A stretch of DNA of 6,043 bases from an uncultured Muribaculaceae bacterium (GTDB lineage Bacteria > Bacteroidota > Bacteroidia > Bacteroidales > Muribaculaceae): assembly GCA_910583795.1 (NCBI GenBank), contig CAJTZQ010000116.1:1-6043 (forward strand). The letters are read 5' to 3'. The notes under the pieces were generated by a model, which worked only from the letters and a program-made list of their open reading frames with translations, was not told where the DNA came from and did not search any database. Of the stretch, positions 1 to 5,745 are shown in pieces (within the stretch, counting starts at the first letter, position 1; each line of letters begins with the position of its first letter). The translations under genes and the position numbers were made by a program.

Positions 1-118
1 ACCTTAAAATCTAATACCATGAAAAACTCAATGCAAAATTATAAAATATTTTTCAAAACAATGCTATTAAACATAAAAATAATTAAATATTTAACATATT
101 TTTAAATTTGATTGTTAA
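1..118. other. AT-rich gene-less stretch at left edge
   Basis: This segment is very rich in A and T, with many A and T runs. Its only open frame is a 28-codon one (19-105) made largely of Lys, Asn, Ile and Phe, which is what random AT-rich DNA would give. A TAAATTTG element (103-110) and a TAATTTTG element (116-123) both fit the Bacteroides -7 consensus TAnnTTTG, but neither has a TTTG element at the usual distance upstream. I see no tRNA, repeat array or convincing gene here. It is best read as the upstream regulatory region of the lipoprotein gene at 198, possibly with the tail of a preceding intergenic region. Confidence 0.5.
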
Positions 119-151
119 TTTTGAGATTTTATTTACAATATTTTACATTTT
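119..151 (+). promoter_or_regulatory. Candidate Bacteroides-type promoter for the first lipoprotein gene
   Basis: A TTTTG at 119-123 can serve as the -33 element. After a 20-base spacer comes TACATTTT (144-151), one mismatch from the -7 consensus TAnnTTTG. The spacing is within the 19-21 usual for Bacteroides primary sigma promoters. Transcription would start near 156-160, giving a leader of about 40 bases before the ATG at 198. Other -7-like elements lie upstream, so the exact promoter is uncertain. Confidence 0.4.
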
Positions 152-197
152 TGTCGTTTCATAAGAGGAGATTACATAATTCAACTTTCCCCTAAAG

Positions 198-710
198 ATG
201 AAAAAAATAATATTTGCAATTCCATTGTTGCTGATTTCATCAGCATGCACACATAAGTCGACCGTAAAATCTGAAGAAGTGAAAGATAGTGTGGTTACAT
301 CGTTGACAGTAACGCGTCGCCCGGCGTCAGGAGTTAAACCGGCGTCAGCTGTGTTGAAAGCTTCGGCGTTCAAAATGAGTGGAGACTATTCCGATAATGT
401 TGCCGTGGGTGTTGGAGCTAATGGCAAATTGACGTATTTCCCGGCACCGGGTGATATAAGTGAGAATTCAGCACCGGTAGATCTCGGCAACGGCTGGTGG
501 CTCAACCGTCAGGGGGTGGGTGTCGGCTACCGCTTTACAAAGTATACATTCGGGGAATATTCGAAGTTGGGTCAGGTTCCCTCTGCGCAGGCGCTAATTG
601 ATGCGGTCATACCCGGTGCGGTCGTTACAGAAATGCGCACGTTCGATATCCCCGCCTCAGAGGCAATGTCGAATATTGATGAATTGAAAGCAACCGTCAG
701 CAATTGGTGA
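198..710 (+). CDS. Secreted lipoprotein of unrecognised family (170 aa)
   Basis: The N-terminus is a lipoprotein signal peptide: Lys2-Lys3, a hydrophobic run at residues 4-16 and a relaxed Bacteroidetes lipobox (I-S-S-A) before Cys17. The mature protein would be lipid-anchored in the envelope. Residues 18-60 are polar and low in complexity, with a near-repeat (PASGVK then PASAVLK, residues 42-54) encoded by two copies of CCGGCGTCAG 18 bases apart. Residues 65-150 look like a folded domain, with a Gly-rich V-G-V-G-A-N-G segment, GNGWWLNRQG (97-106), an aromatic stretch YRFTKYTFGEYSKL (111-124) and IPGA (138-141). I cannot name this domain. The start is chosen because the signal peptide begins at this ATG and an in-frame stop (177-179) lies just upstream. 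An AGAGGAG (164-170) is too far away (27 bases) to act as a normal ribosome binding site. The gene appears to be a single transcription unit closed by the palindrome at 714-749. The reading frame is secure; the function is unknown. Confidence 0.85.
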   Translation: MKKIIFAIPLLLISSACTHKSTVKSEEVKDSVVTSLTVTRRPASGVKPASAVLKASAFKMSGDYSDNVAVGVGANGKLTYFPAPGDISENSAPVDLGNGWWLNRQGVGVGYRFTKYTFGEYSKLGQVPSAQALIDAVIPGAVVTEMRTFDIPASEAMSNIDELKATVSNW

Positions 711-713
711 CGA

Positions 714-749
714 TAAAACGGTTATAACTAATTAGTTATAACCGTTTTA
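714..749. terminator. Perfect 36-bp palindrome, likely bidirectional intrinsic terminator
   Basis: Each half is an 18-base arm that begins TAAAACGGTTATAAC on the left; the right half is its exact reverse complement, centred between 731 and 732. As RNA it forms a long stem with a TTTT tract closing the right arm and an AAAA tract opening the left, the layout of a terminator working in both directions. It starts 3 bases after the stop codon at 710 and ends 14 bases before the ATG at 764. It therefore separates the first lipoprotein from the propeller gene, or modulates read-through into it. The perfect dyad could also be an operator for a dimeric regulator. Confidence 0.7.
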
Positions 750-763
750 AATTTATTATAATT

Positions 764-1828
764 ATGAATATTCGTTATTCCCTTTATTTTGCGTTTCTGT
801 TTTTTTGTATAGGTTGTAAACAGACAGACAATAAATCAAATACTTCAATTCAGTTTCCGGACAACATAACATTGAGTGCGGATTCAATCGGCATGGATGT
901 TGTGATAAAACCGGGCACTATCTACGATGTGGATCCATTCATTGTTGTCAGTGATGTCAGCGAAACCCGTAAATCGCATTATGCTGTGTTTGACAAGAAT
1001 CTGAAATATCTCTATTCTTTTTGTGATTACGGGGAGGCGCCTGAAGAATGCCTGTTGCCCACGGTCATTAAAAACGGAAACTCCGATACGTTTATTGTCA
1101 GGGATCATGCCAATGACTCTTTTCATTGCTTCGAACTTACAGACAGTTGTGCCATCCCCGGAAAAGTCTTTCATGTAAAAAGGTCTGACCTTAATGAATC
1201 CCTATGGGAAATAAACCATGTTTCAGGGGATAAATATCTGGCAAGATGTTCTTCTCCCAAAAGCTCGATAAGACGTTTGATCGATTTTAGCTCCGGGACA
1301 GTTCTGGACAGTGTCCCTCAGACGTTTGACCTGCAGAAGACAATGGGGGATGATTATTATACAGAATTTGACGATTGTTGGATTGTCGCAAACGGAAGAC
1401 ATTTTGCCTGTGCATATTATTTTATAGACAGGATTGAATTTGGCGATATCGACAATGACCATCTAAAAATCAATTCATTCGTAGGGACTGACACCCCTCC
1501 TGATTTTTATCGGTATACTGATGAAGAACTGAACGGGAAATATAAATACAATGTGGACTATAACCCCGTATGCTACGAATGGCTCTTTACTGACGGAAAT
1601 GATGTATACGCAAGTTATTTCGGTTTCCCGTGGGGCGACATTGATCGGCATTCCTCGGTAGTCGAAAAGTTTGATTTTGAAGGCAAGCCCTTATTAAAAA
1701 TGACACTGGACGTGTCATTGGCTTCATTCGTTGTTGACGACTCAAGAATAATCGGCATCAATCCCGAAAGGTCTGACGACGTGTTTTATATTTATGACAT
1801 GAGATACTCAACAGAGAATGCACCTTAA
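764..1828 (+). CDS. BF3164-like / TolB-like 6-bladed beta-propeller lipoprotein (354 aa)
   Basis: A signal peptide with Arg4, a hydrophobic run at residues 5-17 and a lipobox ending C-I-G before Cys18 predicts an envelope lipoprotein. The rest reads as repeated beta-strand blades: SADSIGMDVVIKPGTIYDVD, then FIVVSDV, YAVFDKNLKYLYSF, FIVRDHANDSFHCFEL, GDKYLARC and DDVFYIYDM. The ending in which a residue of the type 'SVVEKFDFEGKPLLKMTLD' is followed by 'ERSDDVFYIYDM' is typical of the Bacteroidales BF3164-like/TolB-like 6-bladed propeller lipoproteins, and the length fits. No catalytic motif is visible; such propellers usually bind ligands or proteins. The palindrome at 714-749 lies directly upstream and no clear TTTG/TAnnTTTG promoter fits between it and the ATG, so expression may depend on read-through or on a promoter inside the preceding gene. 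The stop overlaps a possible ATG (1818) of the downstream regulator, so the two are probably co-transcribed. The family call is from overall resemblance, not from a profile search. Confidence 0.75.
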   Translation: MNIRYSLYFAFLFFCIGCKQTDNKSNTSIQFPDNITLSADSIGMDVVIKPGTIYDVDPFIVVSDVSETRKSHYAVFDKNLKYLYSFCDYGEAPEECLLPTVIKNGNSDTFIVRDHANDSFHCFELTDSCAIPGKVFHVKRSDLNESLWEINHVSGDKYLARCSSPKSSIRRLIDFSSGTVLDSVPQTFDLQKTMGDDYYTEFDDCWIVANGRHFACAYYFIDRIEFGDIDNDHLKINSFVGTDTPPDFYRYTDEELNGKYKYNVDYNPVCYEWLFTDGNDVYASYFGFPWGDIDRHSSVVEKFDFEGKPLLKMTLDVSLASFVVDDSRIIGINPERSDDVFYIYDMRYSTENAP

Positions 1829-1853
1829 TCCGTCAACTCTAAATCTTAACATC

Positions 1854-3770
1854 GTGAAATCAATTTCATATATATTTTCAATCATACTGGCATTTTGTTT
1901 TTTGTCATCTTGTCAGAATGCAGACATAGATCGGAAGCTTGATAATGCAGATGCCATGCTCGACCAACATCCGGATTCAGCATTGGCATTATTGCAGACA
2001 ATCGACAGATCCTCGATTCACAAGACGGAATCAACAGCAAGATACAGCATCCTGCTGTTTGCTGCCGCAATGAAAAACGGTCTTTCCGTGGATCCCGATT
2101 CTATTCTGACGCCAGCCGTGGCTTATTATGGAGAAAAAGACAATCCGTCGCGTGAAAAAATGCTTACACATTTTTTCTATGCCGTATATCTTTCAAACAA
2201 TAACCAGCCTGCAGCCGGTATTAAAGAATATGACAAAGCAATAACCGTTGGGGAACAGATAGGAGATATTCTCTATACCGGACTTGCCTATACCAATAAA
2301 GGTGTATCTTACGGTTGGGATAATATCGGCGATGAAGAGTTGGAATTCACACGTAAGGGGCTTGAAAAAATCAGGCTTACAAACGACACTGCAAGACTGA
2401 TACATGCCCTCAGCAGATATGGAGTGGCAGCGATGCACAACGAGAAATATGAACTGGCGGATTCAATATTGAAACGGGCTCTCCACATGTCGCGATTAGT
2501 GGATGATTCTGTAGCCTCAACGGGAATTAATCTGAAACTGGCATCCAATCTTTTCTTTAAGGGTGATATTTATTCTGCATCGAGCATTTATGACACAGTC
2601 AACAGATCTTTTCCGGAAGCAATGGAAGGATCCGATTATGCCTTGTGGGGCGAATGCGGCATTCTGTTGAACGACTTTGACGATGTGGAGAAGTGTGTCG
2701 ACCTCATGCAAGGTCGAGGCATGTCTTTAAATGACTCAATCACATGGTATGACCTGAGAAGCAAGATCGCCTTATACAAAAATGATTTCCAGACATCATT
2801 CAATCTTAAGGATTCGGTGATAATAAACTCCAATAAAGCGGTGGAACAGGCGATGTCTTTTAATCTGCTCCATAAGGAGAAAGAGATGCTCAGGCAGACT
2901 AATGGATTCTATAAAATGCTTTCAGACCAACGATTGGAGATTATCTATCTTGGGGTGTTAACAGCCATATTGCTGATTGCGATTATACTGTTGATATCGA
3001 TACATATAGACAAGAGAAGAAAGTTCAGATTGAAGATGCAGGAAGAGGAGCTTGTGAAATTACGGATAATTTTAAACAGTTTAAAAGATTTAATGAAAGA
3101 AAAGATGGCAACCATCAACAATCTTGGAAATCTGACTGACTCTTTAAAAAATGAAATTAAAGATTTGGATAACCGACGTCTTTTACTTGAAAAGTCTTTA
3201 AAAGAAAAAGAGGATGAACTGTCTGTCAAAAATGATAAAATATCAAAAATCAGCACCCTTCGTGATTTGGAAGTGGAATATCTCAATAAAATGCACTCTG
3301 AAATCTGTAGTGAATTGAAAGAAAAATCGAAAAAACTCGATTATCTCAGCAAGGATATGGAATCGTACAGAAACAGGTCTGTCAGTTCATACAGGAAAGC
3401 ACACGTGGAGGTGTCGGCGTTAATATGCAATACGAGCGATTACCTTACCCAAAATAATGACGCAGGGAATCATGGGAAACAGGGAAACCCGTATGAAGAA
3501 TATATTGGATATAAAGCATTGGAAAGGTTGACGAGAGAGGTGAACACATTAATGGAGAATATCCTTCATATTATATCAACAGAGTACGACCTGAGCCAAC
3601 GCGAAATCAATATCGTGATTTATAGTCTCGCGGGATTCAGCTATAGGGCGATTGCCCTGTTTCTTGATATGAAACCATCCACGGTTTCCTCTATGAAAAC
3701 AAGGCTGTTCAACAAAATTAAAGTTGACACCTCTCCCAATTGTTATCTATACCATAAATACTTGACATAA
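1854..3770 (+). CDS. Membrane-spanning TPR sensor with C-terminal LuxR-like helix-turn-helix (638 aa)
   Basis: This looks like a one-component transmembrane regulator. With the GTG start at 1854 it begins with a short signal sequence and a lipobox-like L-S-S before Cys20. Residues about 25-345 are helical with TPR-like units, for example ADAMLDQHPDSALALLQ, AAGIKEYDKAITVGEQIGD and YELADSILKRAL, and should lie in the periplasm. Residues 363-385 form one strong transmembrane helix (LGVLTAILLIAIILLISI) followed by KRRK, which puts the C-terminus in the cytoplasm. Residues about 390-510 are a Lys/Glu-rich coiled coil. Residues 580-622 are a LuxR/sigma-4-like DNA-binding domain: LSQREINIVIYSLAGFS, YRAIALFLDM and recognition helix PSTVSSMKTRLFNKI. 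The in-frame ATG at 1818 would add 12 polar residues before the signal sequence and overlap the upstream gene by 11 bases. I prefer GTG 1854 because it gives a compact lipoprotein signal peptide. No histidine kinase or receiver domain is present. The signal and the target genes are unknown; the neighbouring envelope genes are plausible targets. Confidence 0.85.
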   Translation: MKSISYIFSIILAFCFLSSCQNADIDRKLDNADAMLDQHPDSALALLQTIDRSSIHKTESTARYSILLFAAAMKNGLSVDPDSILTPAVAYYGEKDNPSREKMLTHFFYAVYLSNNNQPAAGIKEYDKAITVGEQIGDILYTGLAYTNKGVSYGWDNIGDEELEFTRKGLEKIRLTNDTARLIHALSRYGVAAMHNEKYELADSILKRALHMSRLVDDSVASTGINLKLASNLFFKGDIYSASSIYDTVNRSFPEAMEGSDYALWGECGILLNDFDDVEKCVDLMQGRGMSLNDSITWYDLRSKIALYKNDFQTSFNLKDSVIINSNKAVEQAMSFNLLHKEKEMLRQTNGFYKMLSDQRLEIIYLGVLTAILLIAIILLISIHIDKRRKFRLKMQEEELVKLRIILNSLKDLMKEKMATINNLGNLTDSLKNEIKDLDNRRLLLEKSLKEKEDELSVKNDKISKISTLRDLEVEYLNKMHSEICSELKEKSKKLDYLSKDMESYRNRSVSSYRKAHVEVSALICNTSDYLTQNNDAGNHGKQGNPYEEYIGYKALERLTREVNTLMENILHIISTEYDLSQREINIVIYSLAGFSYRAIALFLDMKPSTVSSMKTRLFNKIKVDTSPNCYLYHKYLT

Positions 3771-3819
3771 CTCAGCAACCATCTAATGGGGAAACTATAT
3801 TTTTTAACATTTGGTGATC

Positions 3820-3844
3820 GAGACACAAAAAATCTCATTTTTTT
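3820..3844 (+). terminator. Weak candidate terminator after the regulator gene
   Basis: GAGA (3820-3823) can pair with TCTC (3833-3836) just before a run of seven T (3838-3844). A competing A/T-only stem (3827-3833 with 3837-3843, loop CTC) overlaps it. Both stems are weak, and the site lies 50 bases after the stop at 3770, so this is only a possible end of the propeller-regulator transcript. Nothing better is visible between 3771 and 3985. Confidence 0.25.
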
Positions 3845-3985
3845 GCACTCAAAAATATTTGAATATCAATAGATGAGAATTGATGCAGAATTTTAACAGT
3901 TTTAACAATTTCTATTTATTTGATTTTTATAAACATACATAGTAATCTTGCAGAATGGTTCATATATGTTAAAAATAGATTTATA

Positions 3986-4018
3986 TTTGACACACTGGAT
4001 GTTTTTGATCTAAATTTG
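3986..4018 (+). promoter_or_regulatory. Strong Bacteroides-type promoter (TTTG, 21-base spacer, TAAATTTG)
   Basis: TTTG at 3986-3989 matches the -33 element and TAAATTTG at 4011-4018 matches the -7 consensus TAnnTTTG exactly, with a 21-base spacer. Transcription would begin near 4023-4026, giving a leader of only about 11-14 bases before the ATG at 4037. The promoter lies inside the longer open frame that starts at 3920, which rules out that earlier start for a transcript made here. It probably drives the DUF3244-like gene and, by read-through, the thioredoxin/DUF1573 and NVEALA genes, since no comparable promoter is visible at 4412-4488 or 5356-5375. Confidence 0.75.
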
Positions 4019-4036
4019 CAGAAAAATTTTAACCCC

Positions 4037-4411
4037 ATGAAAAAAATAACATCTATTTTAATTTTACTTTTAGCTATTTTCTCAGGCATGGCTTCGGGTG
4101 CCCCCAAGGAAGAACAACCGGTCTTGCCTGTCATAGTAAGGAAACAGCATGACCGTGGCAAACACACATTCGCGCCCCCTGCACCTATACATGGAACAAT
4201 CATTGTACAGGAAGGCGGATTGATTGTTTCATTGCCTTTGGAGGGAGACGATTTTCAAGTTAACGTATCCTCAGAGTCCTCACTACGGGTTTGGTCCGGC
4301 TCTTCATCTGATTCCTCTCAGATTGAAATCTTTTTCGATGGTGAGGAAGGTGAATATTATATAGAAATAGCCACACCTGACGGCAGCTATACCGGTTGGT
4401 TCGAATTGTGA
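4037..4411 (+). CDS. Small secreted DUF3244-like protein (124 aa)
   Basis: The protein starts MKKITSILILLLAIF and has a classic Sec signal peptide, probably cut after about residue 20-22 (G-M-A-S-G-A). There is no cysteine at the cleavage region, so it is likely free in the periplasm or secreted rather than a lipoprotein. The mature part of about 100 residues looks like a beta-sandwich: IHGTIIVQEGGLIVSLP, DDFQVNVSS, SSLRVWSG, SQIEIFFDG, GEYYIEIATPDGSYTGWFEL. The final G-x-Y-x-I-x-I...G-x-Y-x-G-x-F block is the pattern I associate with DUF3244 in Bacteroidales. The function of that family is not known to me. The ATG at 4037 is chosen over an in-frame ATG at 3920 because the signal peptide starts here and the promoter at 3986-4018 lies between the two. 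The next gene begins 77 bases downstream with no strong terminator, only a weak bulged stem at 4411-4438, so partial co-transcription is plausible. Confidence 0.75.
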   Translation: MKKITSILILLLAIFSGMASGAPKEEQPVLPVIVRKQHDRGKHTFAPPAPIHGTIIVQEGGLIVSLPLEGDDFQVNVSSESSLRVWSGSSSDSSQIEIFFDGEEGEYYIEIATPDGSYTGWFEL

Positions 4412-4488
4412 TAGTTCAAGTTTATTTTGAGAAACTATAAACTTTCGACTCTTGATTAACCACTATCGACAATTCATATATTAATCTC

Positions 4489-5355
4489 ATGAAACGGATT
4501 TTCCCATATCTTATCATCATTGCTCTCGCAGTGCTGTCGGTTTCCTCCTGCAAGAAATCGGCGAGGGATATCTATGCCGAGGCTGTGGAGGAATGGATCG
4601 GGAGGGAGATCCTGTTTCCCGATTCCATGATGACCGTCACCGGTGAGATGATTGCTCCACCGACCGCTGACTTTACAATCGTATCATATTATGATTCCAC
4701 AGGATGCACAGGATGCCGTATGAAACTCCCGTTCTGGAACGAATTCATGAACAGGGTGGATTCGGCAAAGGGAAACAAATCTGTGGCAGTGATTATGATA
4801 GCGGCCGCTGACAAACAAACGGAGCTCAAGCATCTTGTTAGATTTAACCATTTCCTGGGAAAGATGATATCTGATCCCGAAGACGAGATCAACCGATTGA
4901 ACCAATTTCCCAATAGCACCGCGCTCCAGACATTTCTAATTGATCAGGATCACAGAGTGATAGCTTTGGGAAATCCAGTGACAGGTACAAATCTATCAAA
5001 GATGTATATATCCTTGATAGAGGGGGAAGATCGAGATAGCCAACAGTTGCAGTATGAGGAAGAAATTCATGAATTTAATTTTGGTAGAATTACACCGGAA
5101 GAGAAAGTCGTGCATACGTTCCGACTTCACAATTCCTTCGCTGATACTCTGAAAGTCAGAGAAGTAATTACATCTTGTGAATGTACTGAAGCCTCAGTCT
5201 CTTCTAAAGTGATCCCGCCTGATTCGGATTATGAACTTAAAGCCCTCTTTCGAGATACTGTCCAGGGTGAATTCTTCCGCACTATCTTAATCCTTTTCGA
5301 AAACAACAAACCGGACATTCAATTCGAATTGTCCGGAGAGATAAACAATCAATAA
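4489..5355 (+). CDS. Thioredoxin-like / DUF1573 two-domain lipoprotein (288 aa)
   Basis: The lipoprotein signal peptide (Lys2-Arg3, hydrophobic 4-17, V-S-S before Cys21) places it in the envelope. Residues about 55-180 resemble a thioredoxin-fold domain: a strand FTIVSYYDS, then a CxxC motif at Cys73-Thr-Gly-Cys76 at the start of a helix, a central strand SVAVIMIAAA, and FPNSTALQTFLIDQDHRVIALGNP (140-163), which matches the cis-proline/strand region of TlpA-like proteins. Residues about 194-286 are a DUF1573 (Ig/ASPM-like) domain: FNFGRITPEEKVVHTFRLHN, LKVREVITSCECTEA with Cys230 and Cys232 where the family usually has S-C-G-C, and a C-terminal strand FFRTILILFENN. This domain order recurs in Bacteroidales beside NVEALA peptides. 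It may be a thiol-disulfide protein of the envelope; activity is inferred from the CxxC only. The peptide gene starts 20 bases downstream, so the two are almost certainly in one operon. Confidence 0.82.
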   Translation: MKRIFPYLIIIALAVLSVSSCKKSARDIYAEAVEEWIGREILFPDSMMTVTGEMIAPPTADFTIVSYYDSTGCTGCRMKLPFWNEFMNRVDSAKGNKSVAVIMIAAADKQTELKHLVRFNHFLGKMISDPEDEINRLNQFPNSTALQTFLIDQDHRVIALGNPVTGTNLSKMYISLIEGEDRDSQQLQYEEEIHEFNFGRITPEEKVVHTFRLHNSFADTLKVREVITSCECTEASVSSKVIPPDSDYELKALFRDTVQGEFFRTILILFENNKPDIQFELSGEINNQ

Positions 5356-5375
5356 TACTTATTAAATTATCGATC

Positions 5376-5621
5376 ATGAAAAAACCGTTTTACTTTGGGC
5401 TTGCTTTCGCAGCCCTCGCAGCAGGAGGCTGTTTCCTTACAGGGAACAGCACTACCAGTCATCAGTTCACACCTCAAGAGATCGCCAACATCGAGGCTCT
5501 CACTGCAACTGAAGGAGAAGGTCCACAGAGATTTCTTTACGTCGTTCCCGTGAAGTATGAAAACGGCTGGGGATGCAATTGTGCGGGCAAGGGTCCGGAA
5601 AAATGCTGTTATGAAAAATAA
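5376..5621 (+). CDS. NVEALA-family cysteine-rich secreted peptide precursor (81 aa)
   Basis: The layout is that of NVEALA peptides: MKK, a short hydrophobic export segment (residues 5-18, LAFAALAAGG), a linker, then the diagnostic motif in variant form, A-N-I-E-A-L-T (residues 37-43; canonical N-V-E-A-L-A), and a short cysteine-rich tail. The tail carries C-x-C (Cys67, Cys69) and Cys77-Cys78 before a final Tyr-Glu-Lys, so it could form two disulfides or bind a metal. A further cysteine, Cys19, sits at the end of the export segment in a poor lipobox context (A-G-G-C). It could be a lipidation site, or the peptide could be cut by signal peptidase I. The gene is 20 bases behind the thioredoxin-like/DUF1573 gene and followed 30 bases later by a structured inverted repeat. 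The function of the family is not established as far as I know. Family membership rests on the motif, size and neighbourhood. Confidence 0.75.
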   Translation: MKKPFYFGLAFAALAAGGCFLTGNSTTSHQFTPQEIANIEALTATEGEGPQRFLYVVPVKYENGWGCNCAGKGPEKCCYEK

Positions 5622-5651
5622 GACAGCATCCTGCAAAAAATGACAACATCG

Positions 5652-5718
5652 GGGATCACTGATATGTCTTTACCTTGATCTTGAAAACAAGTGGTAAAAA
5701 TTAATATCGAGTGATCCC
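5652..5718. repeat. 67-bp imperfect hairpin / inverted-repeat element
   Basis: The outer arms GGGATCACT (5652-5660) and AGTGATCCC (5710-5718) are perfectly complementary. A second helix follows with one bulged G (5709): GATAT (5661-5665) with ATATC (5704-5708). Inside, TTTACC (5669-5674) pairs with GGTAAA (5693-5698), and CTTG (5680-5683) with CAAG (5688-5691) around an AAAA loop. Four nested helices in one 67-base stretch are unlikely by chance. No T-run follows, so it is not a standard intrinsic terminator. It may be a structured RNA between two genes, an mRNA-end processing or stabilising hairpin for the NVEALA transcript, or a small palindromic or MITE-like repeat. Confidence 0.6.
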
Positions 5719-5745
5719 TTCTGTTGACTTTTGAGATAAGGTCCA

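Noticed and set aside
19..105. 28-codon open frame starting MKNSMQNYKIFF near the left edge
   Set aside because: It lies in extremely AT-rich DNA, its composition is what such DNA gives in any frame, and it has no recognisable signal peptide, domain or ribosome binding site. A short leader peptide cannot be excluded.
2945..3286. 113-codon minus-strand open frame opposite the coiled coil of the regulator
   Set aside because: It is a Ser/Phe-rich antisense reading of Lys/Glu-rich codons and lies wholly inside a well-supported gene.
3865..3884. Six-base inverted repeat ATCAAT/ATTGAT with 8-base loop
   Set aside because: It is too short and A/T-rich to stand out from chance in this intergenic region.
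3920..4036. N-terminal extension of the DUF3244-like protein from ATG 3920
   Set aside because: It would place 39 residues before a perfect signal peptide, and the promoter at 3986-4018 lies inside it.
3916..4203. 95-codon minus-strand open frame across the promoter and DUF3244-like gene
   Set aside because: It runs against a strong promoter and a signal-peptide-bearing gene and has no recognisable features.
4411..4438. Bulged inverted repeat (ATAGT/ACTAT with TCAA/TTGA) after the DUF3244-like gene
   Set aside because: It is A/T-rich, interrupted by a three-base bulge and not followed by a T-run, so it is not a convincing terminator.
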